From Dyadobacter sp. (lineage in GTDB: Bacteria; Bacteroidota; Bacteroidia; Cytophagales; Spirosomataceae), in NCBI RefSeq assembly GCF_017744695.1, contig NZ_JAGIAS010000001.1:1207013-1271012 (forward strand): DNA of 64,000 bases, read 5' to 3'. The position numbers were made by a program, and so were the translations under genes. The notes under the pieces are model-generated. The model did not search any database. It was not told the origin of the DNA and saw only the letters and a list, made by a program, of their open reading frames with translations. Positions 7,423 to 16,560 of the stretch are shown one piece after another. Position 1 is the first letter of the stretch. Every line of letters begins with the position of its first letter.

Positions 7423-9141
7423 ATGAATCTGAACATAAAAGCAACAAAACAAGCCACTTACGACGCAATTGTGGTGGGTTCGGGTATAAGCGGCGGATGG
7501 GCCGCCAAGGAGTTGACCGAAAAGGGTTTGAAAGTACTGATGCTCGAAAGGGGCCGGGACATCAAGCACATTGTAGATTATAAAACAGCTACACTCGCGC
7601 CATGGGAACTTGAACACCGCGGCCGGGTTACCACTGTGGCGAAAGAAGAATACTGGGCAGGTATCCGCACGGGTTATACCGCCAACGAGGAGCACCGCTA
7701 CCTCTTTGAAAACGATAAAGAAAATCCTTACCTGGAAACCCGTGGGTTCGACTGGATCCGTGCGTACCACGTAGGTGGCCGCTCCCTGCTGTGGGGACGC
7801 CAGAGTTATCGTCTGAACCCTGTCGACTTCGAGGCAAATGGCAAAGAAGGCATCGGGGTAGACTGGCCGATCCGCTACGCTGACATTGCTCCATGGTACG
7901 ACTACGTAGAGAAATTCGCGGGTATCAGCGGTGCCAAAGACGGCCTCGATGTGCTCCCTGACGGAAATTACCTCCCTCCCATGCAGATGAATTGCGTTGA
8001 AAAGCACGTCAAAGGTGAGGTGGAGAAGAAATTCGCCGGCCGCCACATTATCATGGGCCGTGCCGCGCACCTTACACAACCGCAGGCAATTCATACCGAG
8101 CTCGGGCGCGCGGCGTGCCAGTTCCGTAACATGTGTATGCGCGGATGTCCGTACGGAGGCTATTTCAGCACCCAGGCGGCTACATTGCCCGCAGCGCAGA
8201 AAACCGGCAATCTCACATTGCTCCCGGATTCGATCGTTTCGGAAGTGATTTTCGACGATAAGTTGAACAAAGCGACCGGCGTGCGCGTGATCAACCAGAA
8301 TACCCTTGAAACCAAGGAATATTTTGCTAAAATCATCTTCCTGAATGCATCGGCGATCGCTTCTTCTTCGATTATGATGAACTCCAAATCGAAACGCTTC
8401 CCGAACGGGTTGGGTAACGATAGCGACCAGCTGGGCCGTAATATTATGGACCACCACCTCGCCGTGGGAGCCAGAGGCGATGTCGAAGGTTTTGAAGATA
8501 AATACTATTTCGGACGCCGTGCGAACGGTATCTACATCCCACGTTACCGCAACTGGGGTAACGACAAGCGTGACTACGTGCGCGGATTTGGTTACCAGGG
8601 TGGTGCGAGCCGCGAAAGCTGGGGCCGTGGCGTTGGAACCGACGGTTTCGGTGCCGACTTCAAAAAGGAAATCTCGCAACCGGGCGGATGGACAATGAAC
8701 ATCGGAGGCTTCGGTGAGATGATCCCGGACGAGAAAAACCGTTTCACGCTGCACGCTACCGAAAAAGACAAATGGGGCCTCCCGGTAGTCGTTTTCGATG
8801 CGGCTTATGGCGAAAACGAGAAAAAAATGCGTCAGGATATGATGAACGATGCAGCTGAAATGCTCGAAGCTGCCGGCCTGAAAAACGTGACACCTTACAA
8901 CGACGAATCGAAACATCCGGGTATCGGTATCCACGAAATGGGTACGGCTCGTATGGGCAACGATCCAAAAACTTCCGTTCTGAACAAGCACAACCAGGTT
9001 TGGGGTGCCGAGAACGTATATGTTACCGACGGATCGTTCATGACTTCGGCATCCTGCGTGAACCCGTCGCTGACTTACATGGCGATGACCGCGCGTGCAG
9101 CCGACCACGCCGTGAAGGAACTCAAAAAGATGAATGTATAA
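7423..9141 (+). CDS. GMC-family FAD-dependent dehydrogenase, large catalytic subunit
   Basis: This enzyme oxidises a sugar or polyol using FAD. The closest well-known relatives are gluconate 2-dehydrogenase and glucoside 3-dehydrogenase large subunits. The N-terminal Rossmann motif VVGSGISGGWAAKEL binds FAD, with LERGRD closing the fold. A cysteine cluster CX5CX3C (ACQFRNMCMRGCPYGG) lies near residue 232. The C-terminus holds HEMGTARMG and NPSLTYMAMTAR, which supply the catalytic His/Asn pair of GMC enzymes. It is 572 residues long and lacks its own export signal, so it must ride with the Tat-bearing small subunit encoded just upstream. A terminator follows the stop. The substrate cannot be read from sequence; a periplasmic carbohydrate is the best inference. 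Confidence 0.93.
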   Translation: MNLNIKATKQATYDAIVVGSGISGGWAAKELTEKGLKVLMLERGRDIKHIVDYKTATLAPWELEHRGRVTTVAKEEYWAGIRTGYTANEEHRYLFENDKENPYLETRGFDWIRAYHVGGRSLLWGRQSYRLNPVDFEANGKEGIGVDWPIRYADIAPWYDYVEKFAGISGAKDGLDVLPDGNYLPPMQMNCVEKHVKGEVEKKFAGRHIIMGRAAHLTQPQAIHTELGRAACQFRNMCMRGCPYGGYFSTQAATLPAAQKTGNLTLLPDSIVSEVIFDDKLNKATGVRVINQNTLETKEYFAKIIFLNASAIASSSIMMNSKSKRFPNGLGNDSDQLGRNIMDHHLAVGARGDVEGFEDKYYFGRRANGIYIPRYRNWGNDKRDYVRGFGYQGGASRESWGRGVGTDGFGADFKKEISQPGGWTMNIGGFGEMIPDEKNRFTLHATEKDKWGLPVVVFDAAYGENEKKMRQDMMNDAAEMLEAAGLKNVTPYNDESKHPGIGIHEMGTARMGNDPKTSVLNKHNQVWGAENVYVTDGSFMTSASCVNPSLTYMAMTARAADHAVKELKKMNV

Positions 9142-9166
9142 CGATCCCGATCCGTGCACGCTGAAA

Positions 9167-9202
9167 CCTCGCAGGTAAATCCTGTGAGGTTTTTTCTTTT
9201 TC
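9167..9202 (+). terminator. Rho-independent terminator after the GMC dehydrogenase
   Basis: CCTCGCAGG pairs along its whole length with CCTGTGAGG (one G-U pair) around a TAAAT loop and is followed by TTTTTTCTTTTT. It closes the dehydrogenase operon and lies inside the longest version of the next reading frame, which argues against that early start. Confidence 0.9.
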
Positions 9203-9264
9203 GGTGTAACCCTTTCCGGCTGTTTATCAGTATTGCCTTTAACCGTTCCCTAAACCGACCTGTT

Positions 9265-10470
9265 TTGAAAGAAACTCCTACCCTGCTACCTCAACGCGTC
9301 TCGTCCGTCGACGCCTACCGTGGATTTGTCATGTTCCTCATGATGGCCGAAGTGCTGCGGCTCGGCAGAGTGGCCGAAGCTTTTCCGGATAGCGCTTTCT
9401 GGGCATTCCTGGATTTTCATCAAAGTCACGTTCCCTGGGTAGGATGCTCGCTGCACGATCTGATCCAGCCTTCGTTTTCATTTCTGGTTGGTGTAGCGCT
9501 GCCCTACTCCATGGCAAGCCGCGCGAGCAAGAATCAGTCGGTGACGATGATGTTGGTACATACGATCCGCCGGTCACTGATCCTGATCTTCCTGGGTATT
9601 TTCCTCCGTTCTATGCATTCGGAGCAGACCAATTTTACATTTGAAGACACATTAACCCAAATAGGGCTTGGTTACCCCATCCTTTTTGCATTAGGATTTG
9701 CTTCGGACAAAGTGCAACGGGACACGTTAGTCTGGGGTGCATTAGGTGCCATTTTAGTAGGTTACGCGGCCTTTTTTGCATTGTATCCCCTACCCGGCCC
9801 CGATTTCGACTGGTCGCAAACCGGCACCACTGCCGATTGGGAGCATAATCTCAAAGGCTTCGCAGCACATTGGAACAAAAACACCAACGCTGCCTGGGCA
9901 TTCGACCGGTGGTTCCTGAACCTCTTCCCGCGCGAAAAACCGTTCGAGTTTAATGGCGGCGGGTACAGCACATTGAGTTTCATTCCCACCCTGGGTACTA
10001 TGACACTAGGTTTGATTGCCGGAAAATGGCTAAAATCGGCCACATCGCCTACACTACTACTCAAACGCTTTGTAACAACAGCAGCGGTACTCCTGGCACT
10101 CGCATTGGCATTCCATTTCACCGGTCTTAACCCTATCGTGAAGCGCATCTGGACGCCCGCCTGGACGTTATTCAGCGGCGGCTGCGCGTTTTTGCTGCTT
10201 TCCGCATTCTATTTCGTGGTGGATGTAAAAGATTTGAAACCATGGTTCTTCCCGCTGATCGTGATCGGCACCAATTCGATTGCCGCTTATGTGATCGCCG
10301 ATGGTTTCGGCAGCTTCATCCGCGGATCGTTCAAAATCCATTTGGGACAACATTACGATGCCGTTTTCGGAGATGAATACGCATCCCTGGTGAGTGGTAC
10401 ATTGATCCTGCTAGTCGAATGGCTGATCCTCCGGTGGATGTACAAAAAGAAGATTTTCATCAAGATCTGA
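9265..10470 (+). CDS. DUF5009 / heparan-alpha-glucosaminide N-acetyltransferase-like membrane protein
   Basis: This multi-spanning membrane protein resembles the HGSNAT/YeiB acyltransferase group, which moves acetyl groups across membranes to sugars. The family start RVSSVDAYRGFVMFLMM is followed by HDLIQPSFSFLVGVALPYS, a strongly conserved motif, and then about nine more hydrophobic helices. The frame is open back to GTG 9154, but the first 37 codons would be read through the strong terminator at 9167-9202. TTG 9265 (LKETPTLL) therefore gives a better 401-residue product. It follows the dehydrogenase operon on the same strand but is probably transcribed separately. The actual acyl acceptor is unknown; acetylation of a glycan is inference. 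Confidence 0.82.
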   Translation: MKETPTLLPQRVSSVDAYRGFVMFLMMAEVLRLGRVAEAFPDSAFWAFLDFHQSHVPWVGCSLHDLIQPSFSFLVGVALPYSMASRASKNQSVTMMLVHTIRRSLILIFLGIFLRSMHSEQTNFTFEDTLTQIGLGYPILFALGFASDKVQRDTLVWGALGAILVGYAAFFALYPLPGPDFDWSQTGTTADWEHNLKGFAAHWNKNTNAAWAFDRWFLNLFPREKPFEFNGGGYSTLSFIPTLGTMTLGLIAGKWLKSATSPTLLLKRFVTTAAVLLALALAFHFTGLNPIVKRIWTPAWTLFSGGCAFLLLSAFYFVVDVKDLKPWFFPLIVIGTNSIAAYVIADGFGSFIRGSFKIHLGQHYDAVFGDEYASLVSGTLILLVEWLILRWMYKKKIFIKI

Positions 10471-10480
10471 GTTGGGCCCC

Positions 10481-10488
10481 TATCTTTG
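10481..10488 (+). promoter_or_regulatory. Bacteroidota -7 promoter box of the VOC gene
   Basis: TATCTTTG fits TAnnTTTG and lies 25 bases before the ATG at 10514, which supports that start over the longer open frame. Confidence 0.5.
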
Positions 10489-10513
10489 GGGTTATTCTCA
10501 ACTTATTTTTCCC

Positions 10514-10903
10514 ATGCTGAAACTTCAAGCCGTACACCACATCGCGATCATTTGCTCCGATTACCCCAAGTCGAAACAGTTTTACACAGAAGTTCTTGGA
10601 TTTAATATCGATCGCGAGGTTTTCCGCGAAGCGCGCAATTCCTACAAACTCGATCTTTCGCTGGACGGCCAATATATTATCGAGTTGTTTTCGTTCCCGT
10701 CGCCACCCGCACGCGTGTCGCGCCCGGAGGCTTGCGGACTCAGGCACATTGCTTTCAAAGTAGCGAATGTGGAGGAAGCAATCGCCGATTTGAATGCCAA
10801 AGGCGTCTTCCCGGAACCCGTTCGGATAGACGAATTCACAGGAAAGAAATTCACATTCTTCGCTGATCCCGACGACCTCCCGATCGAGTTATATGAAATT
10901 TAA
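10514..10903 (+). CDS. VOC family protein (glyoxalase/YaeR-like)
   Basis: This 129-residue, single-chain vicinal-oxygen-chelate protein has two beta-alpha-beta-beta-beta modules. The metal-ligand positions are visible as H9 in AVHHIAIIC, E in IIELFSF, H in LRHIAFKV and the final E in PIELYEI, the pattern of small YaeR/GloA2-type metal-binding members. The VHHIAIICSDYPKSKQFYTEV start and the FFADPDDLPIELYEI end are typical. The ATG at 10514 is preferred because a promoter box lies between it and the upstream end of the frame. The reaction is not known for this subgroup; glyoxalase activity should not be assumed. Confidence 0.88.
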   Translation: MLKLQAVHHIAIICSDYPKSKQFYTEVLGFNIDREVFREARNSYKLDLSLDGQYIIELFSFPSPPARVSRPEACGLRHIAFKVANVEEAIADLNAKGVFPEPVRIDEFTGKKFTFFADPDDLPIELYEI

Positions 10904-10918
10904 CAGGTGAAAATGGGA

Positions 10919-11404
10919 TCAGGCAGCTGCCGTAAGCCCGTAGCTGCGTTGTTGACTGCCCGATTCAAGTTTGCAAAGCATTTCGTAGAATTCCGAAGTG
11001 CGCGTGAGATGCTCATCCATCAGGCGTTGCGCCTCAGGCTCCCGGTCGAGATAATGCCGGAGCGATTTGTAAAGCTGGATAGTTGCCGCTTCAATTTTTT
11101 TCAGGCAGGAAGCAACTTCTTCCCGTCCGTTTGCATTTTCCAGCAATTGCAGGGAAGTATGCGAAGTAATCTGGTTTTGGTCGGCCAGCTCCTTATCGTT
11201 GAGAAAACATTTGAAGTAATCGTACACAGCACGGATTTCTTTCTGGAATAGCACGGCACTCACATGTCCCTGGCTTAGCATGCGCCTGAACGGCCCCATA
11301 CCGTCCTTCTTCAATGCCTCCAGATACAGAACCTCTCTCTTCTTCTGCTCATTCCATAACGCCCTGATCATCTGAATGAACTCTTTGCCCTTGCTCTCCT
11401 CCAT
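10919..11404 (-). CDS. DUF2383-like four-helix protein
   Basis: This is a 161-residue all-helical protein with no signal peptide. The length, the repeated helix pattern with acidic residues, and segments such as ENANGREEVASCLKKIE and LDREPEAQRLMDEHLTRTSEFYEML resemble the ferritin-like DUF2383 (PA2169-type) family. The match is by general pattern, without a decisive motif. The gene is convergent with the VOC gene and has a large upstream region. Stress-linked expression is common for such proteins, but nothing in the sequence proves it here. Confidence 0.6.
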   Translation of the reverse strand: MEESKGKEFIQMIRALWNEQKKREVLYLEALKKDGMGPFRRMLSQGHVSAVLFQKEIRAVYDYFKCFLNDKELADQNQITSHTSLQLLENANGREEVASCLKKIEAATIQLYKSLRHYLDREPEAQRLMDEHLTRTSEFYEMLCKLESGSQQRSYGLTAAA

Positions 11405-11538
11405 ATGCTGTAAAAGTTAAAGCTTTGTAGGATTAGTTCTTAAAAAATTGTACCCGAATCAGCGTCAGAATCCCTCTTTATGGATATTTAAATAGTAATT
11501 CCCCTTTAAGTCATAAAAACTATTTATTAAACTTTTTT

Positions 11539-11546
11539 CAAAACTA
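11539..11546 (-). promoter_or_regulatory. Possible promoter box of the DUF2383-like gene
   Basis: TAGTTTTG on the minus strand fits TAnnTTTG but lies 135 bases before the start codon, so the assignment is weak. Confidence 0.3.
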
Positions 11547-11649
11547 CGGGCACAAAATTCAGGACATTTTATGGGCAAATTTTGCCATAGCTGGGGTCGA
11601 TGAGATGGGGAAATGTGGATGGAGCAAACCACATACCCATCCGCATTTT

Positions 11650-11679
11650 TTTGTCCTGACCAGAAAGCGGCTAACTTTG
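11650..11679 (+). promoter_or_regulatory. Bacteroidota -33/-7 promoter of the PPIase operon
   Basis: TTTG at 11650-11653 and TAACTTTG at 11672-11679 are 18 bases apart, matching the two-part Bacteroidota promoter. The ATG at 11750 lies 70 bases downstream. Confidence 0.6.
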
Positions 11680-11749
11680 CTGGCTTTACAATATTTGAGT
11701 GCTATCGCGGTTTTTATTGAGCAGCGAAAGCCTAATACAAATTCTGAAT

Positions 11750-14041
11750 ATGTCCAAAATCAAGTTTCATATTGGTCTCGTTACGATTTCACTTGTCAGC
11801 GCATGTAAAACCACGGCCCCACCGAAGCAAACGGTAGCCGAAACACAGCCGCTGCTCGAAATCGGGAAAGAGCAATTTTCCATCGATGATTACCAGGATT
11901 CTTACAATAAAAACAAGTTCGCATCCGATTCGACCAAAGCACTGAGCCCGGAGGAATACCTTCCGCTCTATACCGATCTGAAAATCAAAGTCCTCCAAGC
12001 CAAATCCGAAGGGAAGGACACCACCCTCGACTACCGCGAAGAAATCGCTTCCTACCGAGACCAGCTGGCCAAAAACCATCTCGTAGATAAAGAACTGGTC
12101 GAAAAGCTGACCAACGAGGCATATAACCGCCTGAAACAGGAAGTACGGGCATCGCATATCCTGATCGGCGTTTCGGAGGATGCCTCTCCCGCGGACACGC
12201 TCGAAGCATACCGCGCAGCGATTTCCCTACGAGGACGCCTCGAAGAAGGCTCGGATTTCGCCGATATGGCTGCCCGCTACTCCAAAGACCCCGCCGCAAA
12301 GGTTAACCATGGCGATCTGGGCTATTTCACGGCTTTTCAGACGCTCTATCCGATCGAAACCGCAGCATATACATTGCCCGTCGGTAAAATATCGCAACCC
12401 GTTCGGACGAAGGCCGGCTACCACCTCATTAAAGTCAACGACCGCAGGACTAACCGCGGCATGGTGCGCGTGGCGCATATCATGATAAAAGTGGATACGA
12501 CAGGCACTGCCGCTCAGAAAGAATCGGCCAAAGCGCGGATCGATGAGGCTTATACGCAACTCCAAAATGGTGCGGAATGGAATATGGTAGTCGATAAATA
12601 TTCCGACGACCGCGAGTCCAGAAAAAATGGCGGGCTGCTGCCGCTATTCGGTACCGGTCAGATGGTGCCCGAAATCGAAGAGGCCGCATTTGCATTGACC
12701 CGCCCGCAATCCTATTCGAAACCTGTGCTGACGATCTATGGATGGCACATTGTCCGTCTGGTTGAAAAACGGCCAATCGAAACGCTGGCGAATATGGCAC
12801 CATCGCTCCGCAAGAAAGTGGTGACCGATTCGCGCGGCAAGGTAATCGAGCAGGCGAATGCGAAGCGACTGCGCGAAAAATATGCCGTTCAGGAAGCCGC
12901 AGATCAGTGGCAGCAGGTTGCTGCATTGGCTGATAGCACATTGCGGACGGGCAAATGGGATTATCAGCGCGCCGTTTCGGCCGACTGGTCTACGATTACC
13001 CTGTTTCGGATCGAACAACGACCTTATGATGCATTGTCATTTTTGAATTATGTAAAACGCAAGCAGCAGCCTCGCCCGAAAGATGCCTCGCCCGCTGTTG
13101 TTTTTCGCCGTTACTATAATGACTACCTCACCGAATCGCTCGTCGAATATGAAAAAGAGCATTTGGAAGAGAATAATCCGGAATTCCACAGCCTGATGAA
13201 TGAAATCCGCGAAGGCGTACTGCTGTCGCAGATTATGGAAGAACAGGTTTGGCAGCGCTCGCTTTCCGATTCCACCGGGCAGCACAGTTTTTATGAAAGA
13301 AACAAGGCTCGCTACAACTACCCCGAACGCGCGTTGGCGACCCTCGTAGCGGCAAAGGACACGCAAACCTTAAACAGCGTGAAAAAAACTTTGGCCACAA
13401 GTCCTTATAAACTGGAAAGAAAATCGAAAGAGCTGCTCTTCCCCGTCAATTCCGCTGAAATAGGCAACCAGCAGCTGGAAGCGTTGAATGACCTCTATAT
13501 TATCATGGAAAAAAATGCGGATTACGTGGTTGAAATCGCCGGATACCGCTTTGCCGACGAGCCCGAAATCATTTCTTCGACCCGTGCCCGCAATGTTGTG
13601 AAATATTTAAATGCACGAAACATCCCGATTCTGCGTATCATAGAAAAAGACTATGGTTCTTTCCGGCAATCCGCCGAGCAGGAGCGTAACCGCAGGGTGT
13701 CGTTCCAGTTTTACAGCCAGGCGAAAAGCGATGTGGAAAAGGTTTACAATGCAGATGCCCCGGGTTCGGTAACGATCCGCGAGGGATATTTCCCGAAATC
13801 TGATCCGTTATTCGCCGGTTTCAAATGGCAGACAGGAGAACAAACCGTGGCCAGCGAAGGAAAGTTTATGTGGGCGAATGTGGCGAAGATCGATCCCCCC
13901 CGTCCCAAAACGTTTGCAGAAGCGCGCGGAACCGTGATCAACGACTACCAGAAAGAGCTGGAAAAACAATGGCTGGCCAGGTTACAGGAGAAATTCCCGG
14001 TCAAAGTCAATGCACAGGAATTAGAAAAAATTAAGCGTTAG
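11750..14041 (+). CDS. PpiC-type peptidylprolyl isomerase lipoprotein with OmpA-like domain
   Basis: This envelope chaperone has 763 residues. A short signal ends in the lipobox LVSAC (C19 lipidated). Two parvulin domains follow, about 132-232 (starting RASHILIG, with GDLGYF) and 239-338 (starting RVAHIMIK, with GGLLPLFGTGQMVPE). Then comes a helical region. A segment at about 560-655 has OmpA-like peptidoglycan-binding features: STRARNVVKYLNARNIPILRI and ERNRRVSFQF. The end is the long C-terminal helix usual for SurA/PpiD-like proteins (FAEARGTVINDYQKELEKQWL). Parvulins isomerise prolyl bonds in unfolded outer-membrane proteins. The OmpA-like piece would anchor this one to the cell wall; that part is inferred by eye. 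The frame extends upstream to 11699, but ATG 11750 gives the clean signal. A second PPIase follows. Confidence 0.9.
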   Translation: MSKIKFHIGLVTISLVSACKTTAPPKQTVAETQPLLEIGKEQFSIDDYQDSYNKNKFASDSTKALSPEEYLPLYTDLKIKVLQAKSEGKDTTLDYREEIASYRDQLAKNHLVDKELVEKLTNEAYNRLKQEVRASHILIGVSEDASPADTLEAYRAAISLRGRLEEGSDFADMAARYSKDPAAKVNHGDLGYFTAFQTLYPIETAAYTLPVGKISQPVRTKAGYHLIKVNDRRTNRGMVRVAHIMIKVDTTGTAAQKESAKARIDEAYTQLQNGAEWNMVVDKYSDDRESRKNGGLLPLFGTGQMVPEIEEAAFALTRPQSYSKPVLTIYGWHIVRLVEKRPIETLANMAPSLRKKVVTDSRGKVIEQANAKRLREKYAVQEAADQWQQVAALADSTLRTGKWDYQRAVSADWSTITLFRIEQRPYDALSFLNYVKRKQQPRPKDASPAVVFRRYYNDYLTESLVEYEKEHLEENNPEFHSLMNEIREGVLLSQIMEEQVWQRSLSDSTGQHSFYERNKARYNYPERALATLVAAKDTQTLNSVKKTLATSPYKLERKSKELLFPVNSAEIGNQQLEALNDLYIIMEKNADYVVEIAGYRFADEPEIISSTRARNVVKYLNARNIPILRIIEKDYGSFRQSAEQERNRRVSFQFYSQAKSDVEKVYNADAPGSVTIREGYFPKSDPLFAGFKWQTGEQTVASEGKFMWANVAKIDPPRPKTFAEARGTVINDYQKELEKQWLARLQEKFPVKVNAQELEKIKR

Positions 14042-14135
14042 CCGTATTTTAGCATTTATAAATCGAATCTGTTTCATTTTTAGGAGTTTAATTCAATAAA
14101 ACCCGCAATAATCCAAATCAGCATACAAGGAAAAT

Positions 14136-15509
14136 ATGAAAGTAAATAAATGGATCGGGGCTCATTTGATAGCCGCTTTCATGCTGCTGATCAGCGTGAT
14201 AAGCTACGGACAAGGTCAGCAGGGAGTGAGCCTGGACAAGATCATCGCCAGGGTCGATAATCATTACATCCTGAATTCGGAGCTGGAAGAAATGTACAAC
14301 CAGTACAAGACCGAAGGACGTCAGGCGCCTGAAAAATGCCAGTTGCTGGAATCCCTGATCATCAACAAAATGCTCCTTGCCAAAGCGGAAATCGACTCGG
14401 TGACCGTTGAGGACAAGGATGTCGACGGTGAGTTGAATGCAAAAATGAATTACATGATCCAGCGCTTCGGTTCGGAAAAGAACATCGTAGAAGCGTATGG
14501 CAAAAGTGTGGAAAACCTCAAAAGCGAGCTACGCCAACAGGTAAAGGAGCAGAAAATCGTCGAAAAAATGCAGCGTACAATTTCCGGCAACGTAAAGATC
14601 ACACCGGCGGAAGTGCGTAAATTCTTTAACTCTATTCCCAAAGACAGCTTGCCGTACATTCCGTCCGAAGTGGAAGTGGGACATATTGTCAAAAAAGGAA
14701 CGGTAACACGGGAACAGAAGGAAAAACTGAGACAGCAGTTGCTTGACCTGAAAGCACGGGCTGAAAAAGGTGAGGATTTCGCCATGCTCGCGCAGATTTA
14801 TTCAGAGGATTTGGGATCAGCCAAGGTAGGCGGCGACCTCGGCTTTGCCAAACGCGGTGCGATGGTACCGGAATTTGAAGGGGCCGCATTGGCACTCAAG
14901 CCAGGCGAAATGTCAGGAATTGTTGAATCTCAATTTGGTTTTCACCTGATCAAACTCCTCGAAACAAGGGGAGCGGAATACCATGCAAGACACATCCTGC
15001 TTCGTCCCGATTATAACAAGGGTACGGACATGACTTCTGCCACCCGCGCACTCGACAGCCTCCGTACGCTTATCAAAAGCGACACATTGAAATTTGCAAA
15101 AGCGGCTTTGGACAACTCCGACGACAAGGAAACAGCCGAATCGGGCGGGCTTATCCAGGACAGAAACACGGGACAATCGAAGCTCACCCTCGACGCTTCC
15201 ATGGACCCCGCACTCTATTTCGCGATCGACACCATGAAAGTAGGCGATCTGAGTATGCCTATTTCGTACCGCCTGGAAGACGGTAGCAGCGCCATGCGTA
15301 TCCTCTGGTACAAAAGCAAATCGGAACCGCATACCGCTAATCTTCACGACGACTACGAAAAAATGGCGCAGATCGTACTGAGCAACAAGCGGAACAACGC
15401 ACTGGAAGAATGGTTCAAAAAGGCTCAGGGCGACGTTTACATCAGCATCGAACCCGAATACAGAAATTGCAAAGTACTTGGGCTGGCCGCCAACGCCGAC
15501 GATTTATAG
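14136..15509 (+). CDS. SurA-like peptidylprolyl isomerase
   Basis: This 457-residue secreted chaperone has an N-terminal signal peptide (hydrophobic to about residue 27, ending near SYGQGQ). A SurA N-domain follows with the start LDKIIARVDNHYILNSELEE, typical of SurA. The first parvulin domain covers about 178-280 (VGHIVKKG, GGDLGFAKRGAMVPEFE) and a more diverged second about 282-400 (RHILLRP, GGLI). It lies 94 bases after the lipoprotein PPIase on the same strand and is probably co-transcribed. The pair should serve outer-membrane protein folding in the periplasm. The symbol surA is not assigned because Bacteroidota carry several such paralogues. Confidence 0.92.
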   Translation: MKVNKWIGAHLIAAFMLLISVISYGQGQQGVSLDKIIARVDNHYILNSELEEMYNQYKTEGRQAPEKCQLLESLIINKMLLAKAEIDSVTVEDKDVDGELNAKMNYMIQRFGSEKNIVEAYGKSVENLKSELRQQVKEQKIVEKMQRTISGNVKITPAEVRKFFNSIPKDSLPYIPSEVEVGHIVKKGTVTREQKEKLRQQLLDLKARAEKGEDFAMLAQIYSEDLGSAKVGGDLGFAKRGAMVPEFEGAALALKPGEMSGIVESQFGFHLIKLLETRGAEYHARHILLRPDYNKGTDMTSATRALDSLRTLIKSDTLKFAKAALDNSDDKETAESGGLIQDRNTGQSKLTLDASMDPALYFAIDTMKVGDLSMPISYRLEDGSSAMRILWYKSKSEPHTANLHDDYEKMAQIVLSNKRNNALEEWFKKAQGDVYISIEPEYRNCKVLGLAANADDL

Positions 15510-15565
15510 CGGTAAAAGGGCGGTAATCATTGCTTTTAACGAGTGAAAATCTAACCAAACATAAC

Positions 15566-16528
15566 GTGAAGTATTCATCGGACGTAGAAGCTGCCGAAGC
15601 TATGAAAGTAGCTTATGATAAGATCCGGAGTGAAATCGGGAATGTGATTATCGGACAGGATGAAGTTGTTAAAAGACTGCTCACCGCCATTTTTTGTCAG
15701 GGACACTGCTTGCTGGTAGGCGTTCCAGGGCTGGCAAAAACGCTTCTGATCCAAACCATCGCTTCTTCGCTCGACCTGAACTTCAACCGGATCCAGTTTA
15801 CGCCCGATCTGATGCCTTCCGACATTCTCGGCTCGGAGACACTCGACCAGAACCGGAATTTCAAATTTATCAAAGGACCGATTTTCGCGAACATTATCCT
15901 CGCCGACGAAATCAACCGGACGCCGCCCAAAACACAATCGGCGTTGCTGGAAGCGATGCAGGAATATTCGGTCACCATTGCCGGTGCCAAACATCCGCTC
16001 GATAAGCCGTTTTTCGTACTCGCTACGCAAAACCCGATCGAGCAGGAAGGTACCTATCCCCTGCCCGAAGCGCAGCTCGACCGTTTCATGTTCATGATCC
16101 AGCTCGATTATCCTTCGTACGCCGAGGAAGTGAATATCGTCAAGAACACAACCAGCGATAACCGTTACCAGGTTCAGAAAGTGATCAGCGCGGAGGAAAT
16201 CACCGACTTTCAGCACCTCGTGCGCCGCGTACCCGTGACCGACCACGTGATCGAGTATGCCGTGAAACTGGTACATAAAACTCGTCCGAAGGGAAGTCTG
16301 GCTATTAAAGACACCAACGACTACCTCGAATGGGGCGCAGGCCCGCGGGCATCGCAGTCGCTTATCCTGGCTGCTAAATGTAATGCGTTACTTTCGGGCA
16401 AATATTCACCGGATATCGAGGACGTGAAAGCGGTTGCATTGCCTGTGTTGCGTCACCGCATTATCCGCAATTTCAAGGCCGAGGCAGAAGGCATTTCGGT
16501 CGATGATATTATCGGAAGACTACTCTAA
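15566..16528 (+). CDS. MoxR-family AAA+ ATPase
   Basis: This cytoplasmic chaperone-like ATPase of about 320 residues has Walker A GVPGLAKT, Walker B ILADEINR followed by PPKTQSALLEAMQE, and sensor 1 FVLATQNPIEQEGTYPLPEAQLDRF, cited here as family landmarks ATQNP and EAQLDRF. The frame opens at TTG 15530, but GTG 15566 (KYSSDVEAAEAMK) starts where relatives usually begin, so it is preferred with moderate confidence. MoxR ATPases usually work with DUF58/VWA proteins encoded next door; none is present here, because a terminator follows at once. The gene comes shortly after the two PPIases and may share their transcript. Confidence 0.92.
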   Translation: MKYSSDVEAAEAMKVAYDKIRSEIGNVIIGQDEVVKRLLTAIFCQGHCLLVGVPGLAKTLLIQTIASSLDLNFNRIQFTPDLMPSDILGSETLDQNRNFKFIKGPIFANIILADEINRTPPKTQSALLEAMQEYSVTIAGAKHPLDKPFFVLATQNPIEQEGTYPLPEAQLDRFMFMIQLDYPSYAEEVNIVKNTTSDNRYQVQKVISAEEITDFQHLVRRVPVTDHVIEYAVKLVHKTRPKGSLAIKDTNDYLEWGAGPRASQSLILAAKCNALLSGKYSPDIEDVKAVALPVLRHRIIRNFKAEAEGISVDDIIGRLL

Positions 16529-16560
16529 AGCCAGTAAGGATTTCCTATTTCAAAAATGAT

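Larger units (their letters stand above)
11405..11749. other. Divergent intergenic region with promoter boxes
   Basis: This AT-rich 345-base gap separates the DUF2383-like gene from the PPIase lipoprotein. It holds one promoter candidate in each direction (listed separately) and the small inverted repeat GGCAAATTTTGCC near 11574. No credible gene was found. Confidence 0.6.

Noticed and set aside
7384..9159. 591-residue open frame on the minus strand opposite the GMC dehydrogenase
   Set aside because: It mirrors the GMC gene exactly; the composition (rich in His, Arg, Val, Phe) is that of an antisense shadow and no domain is seen.
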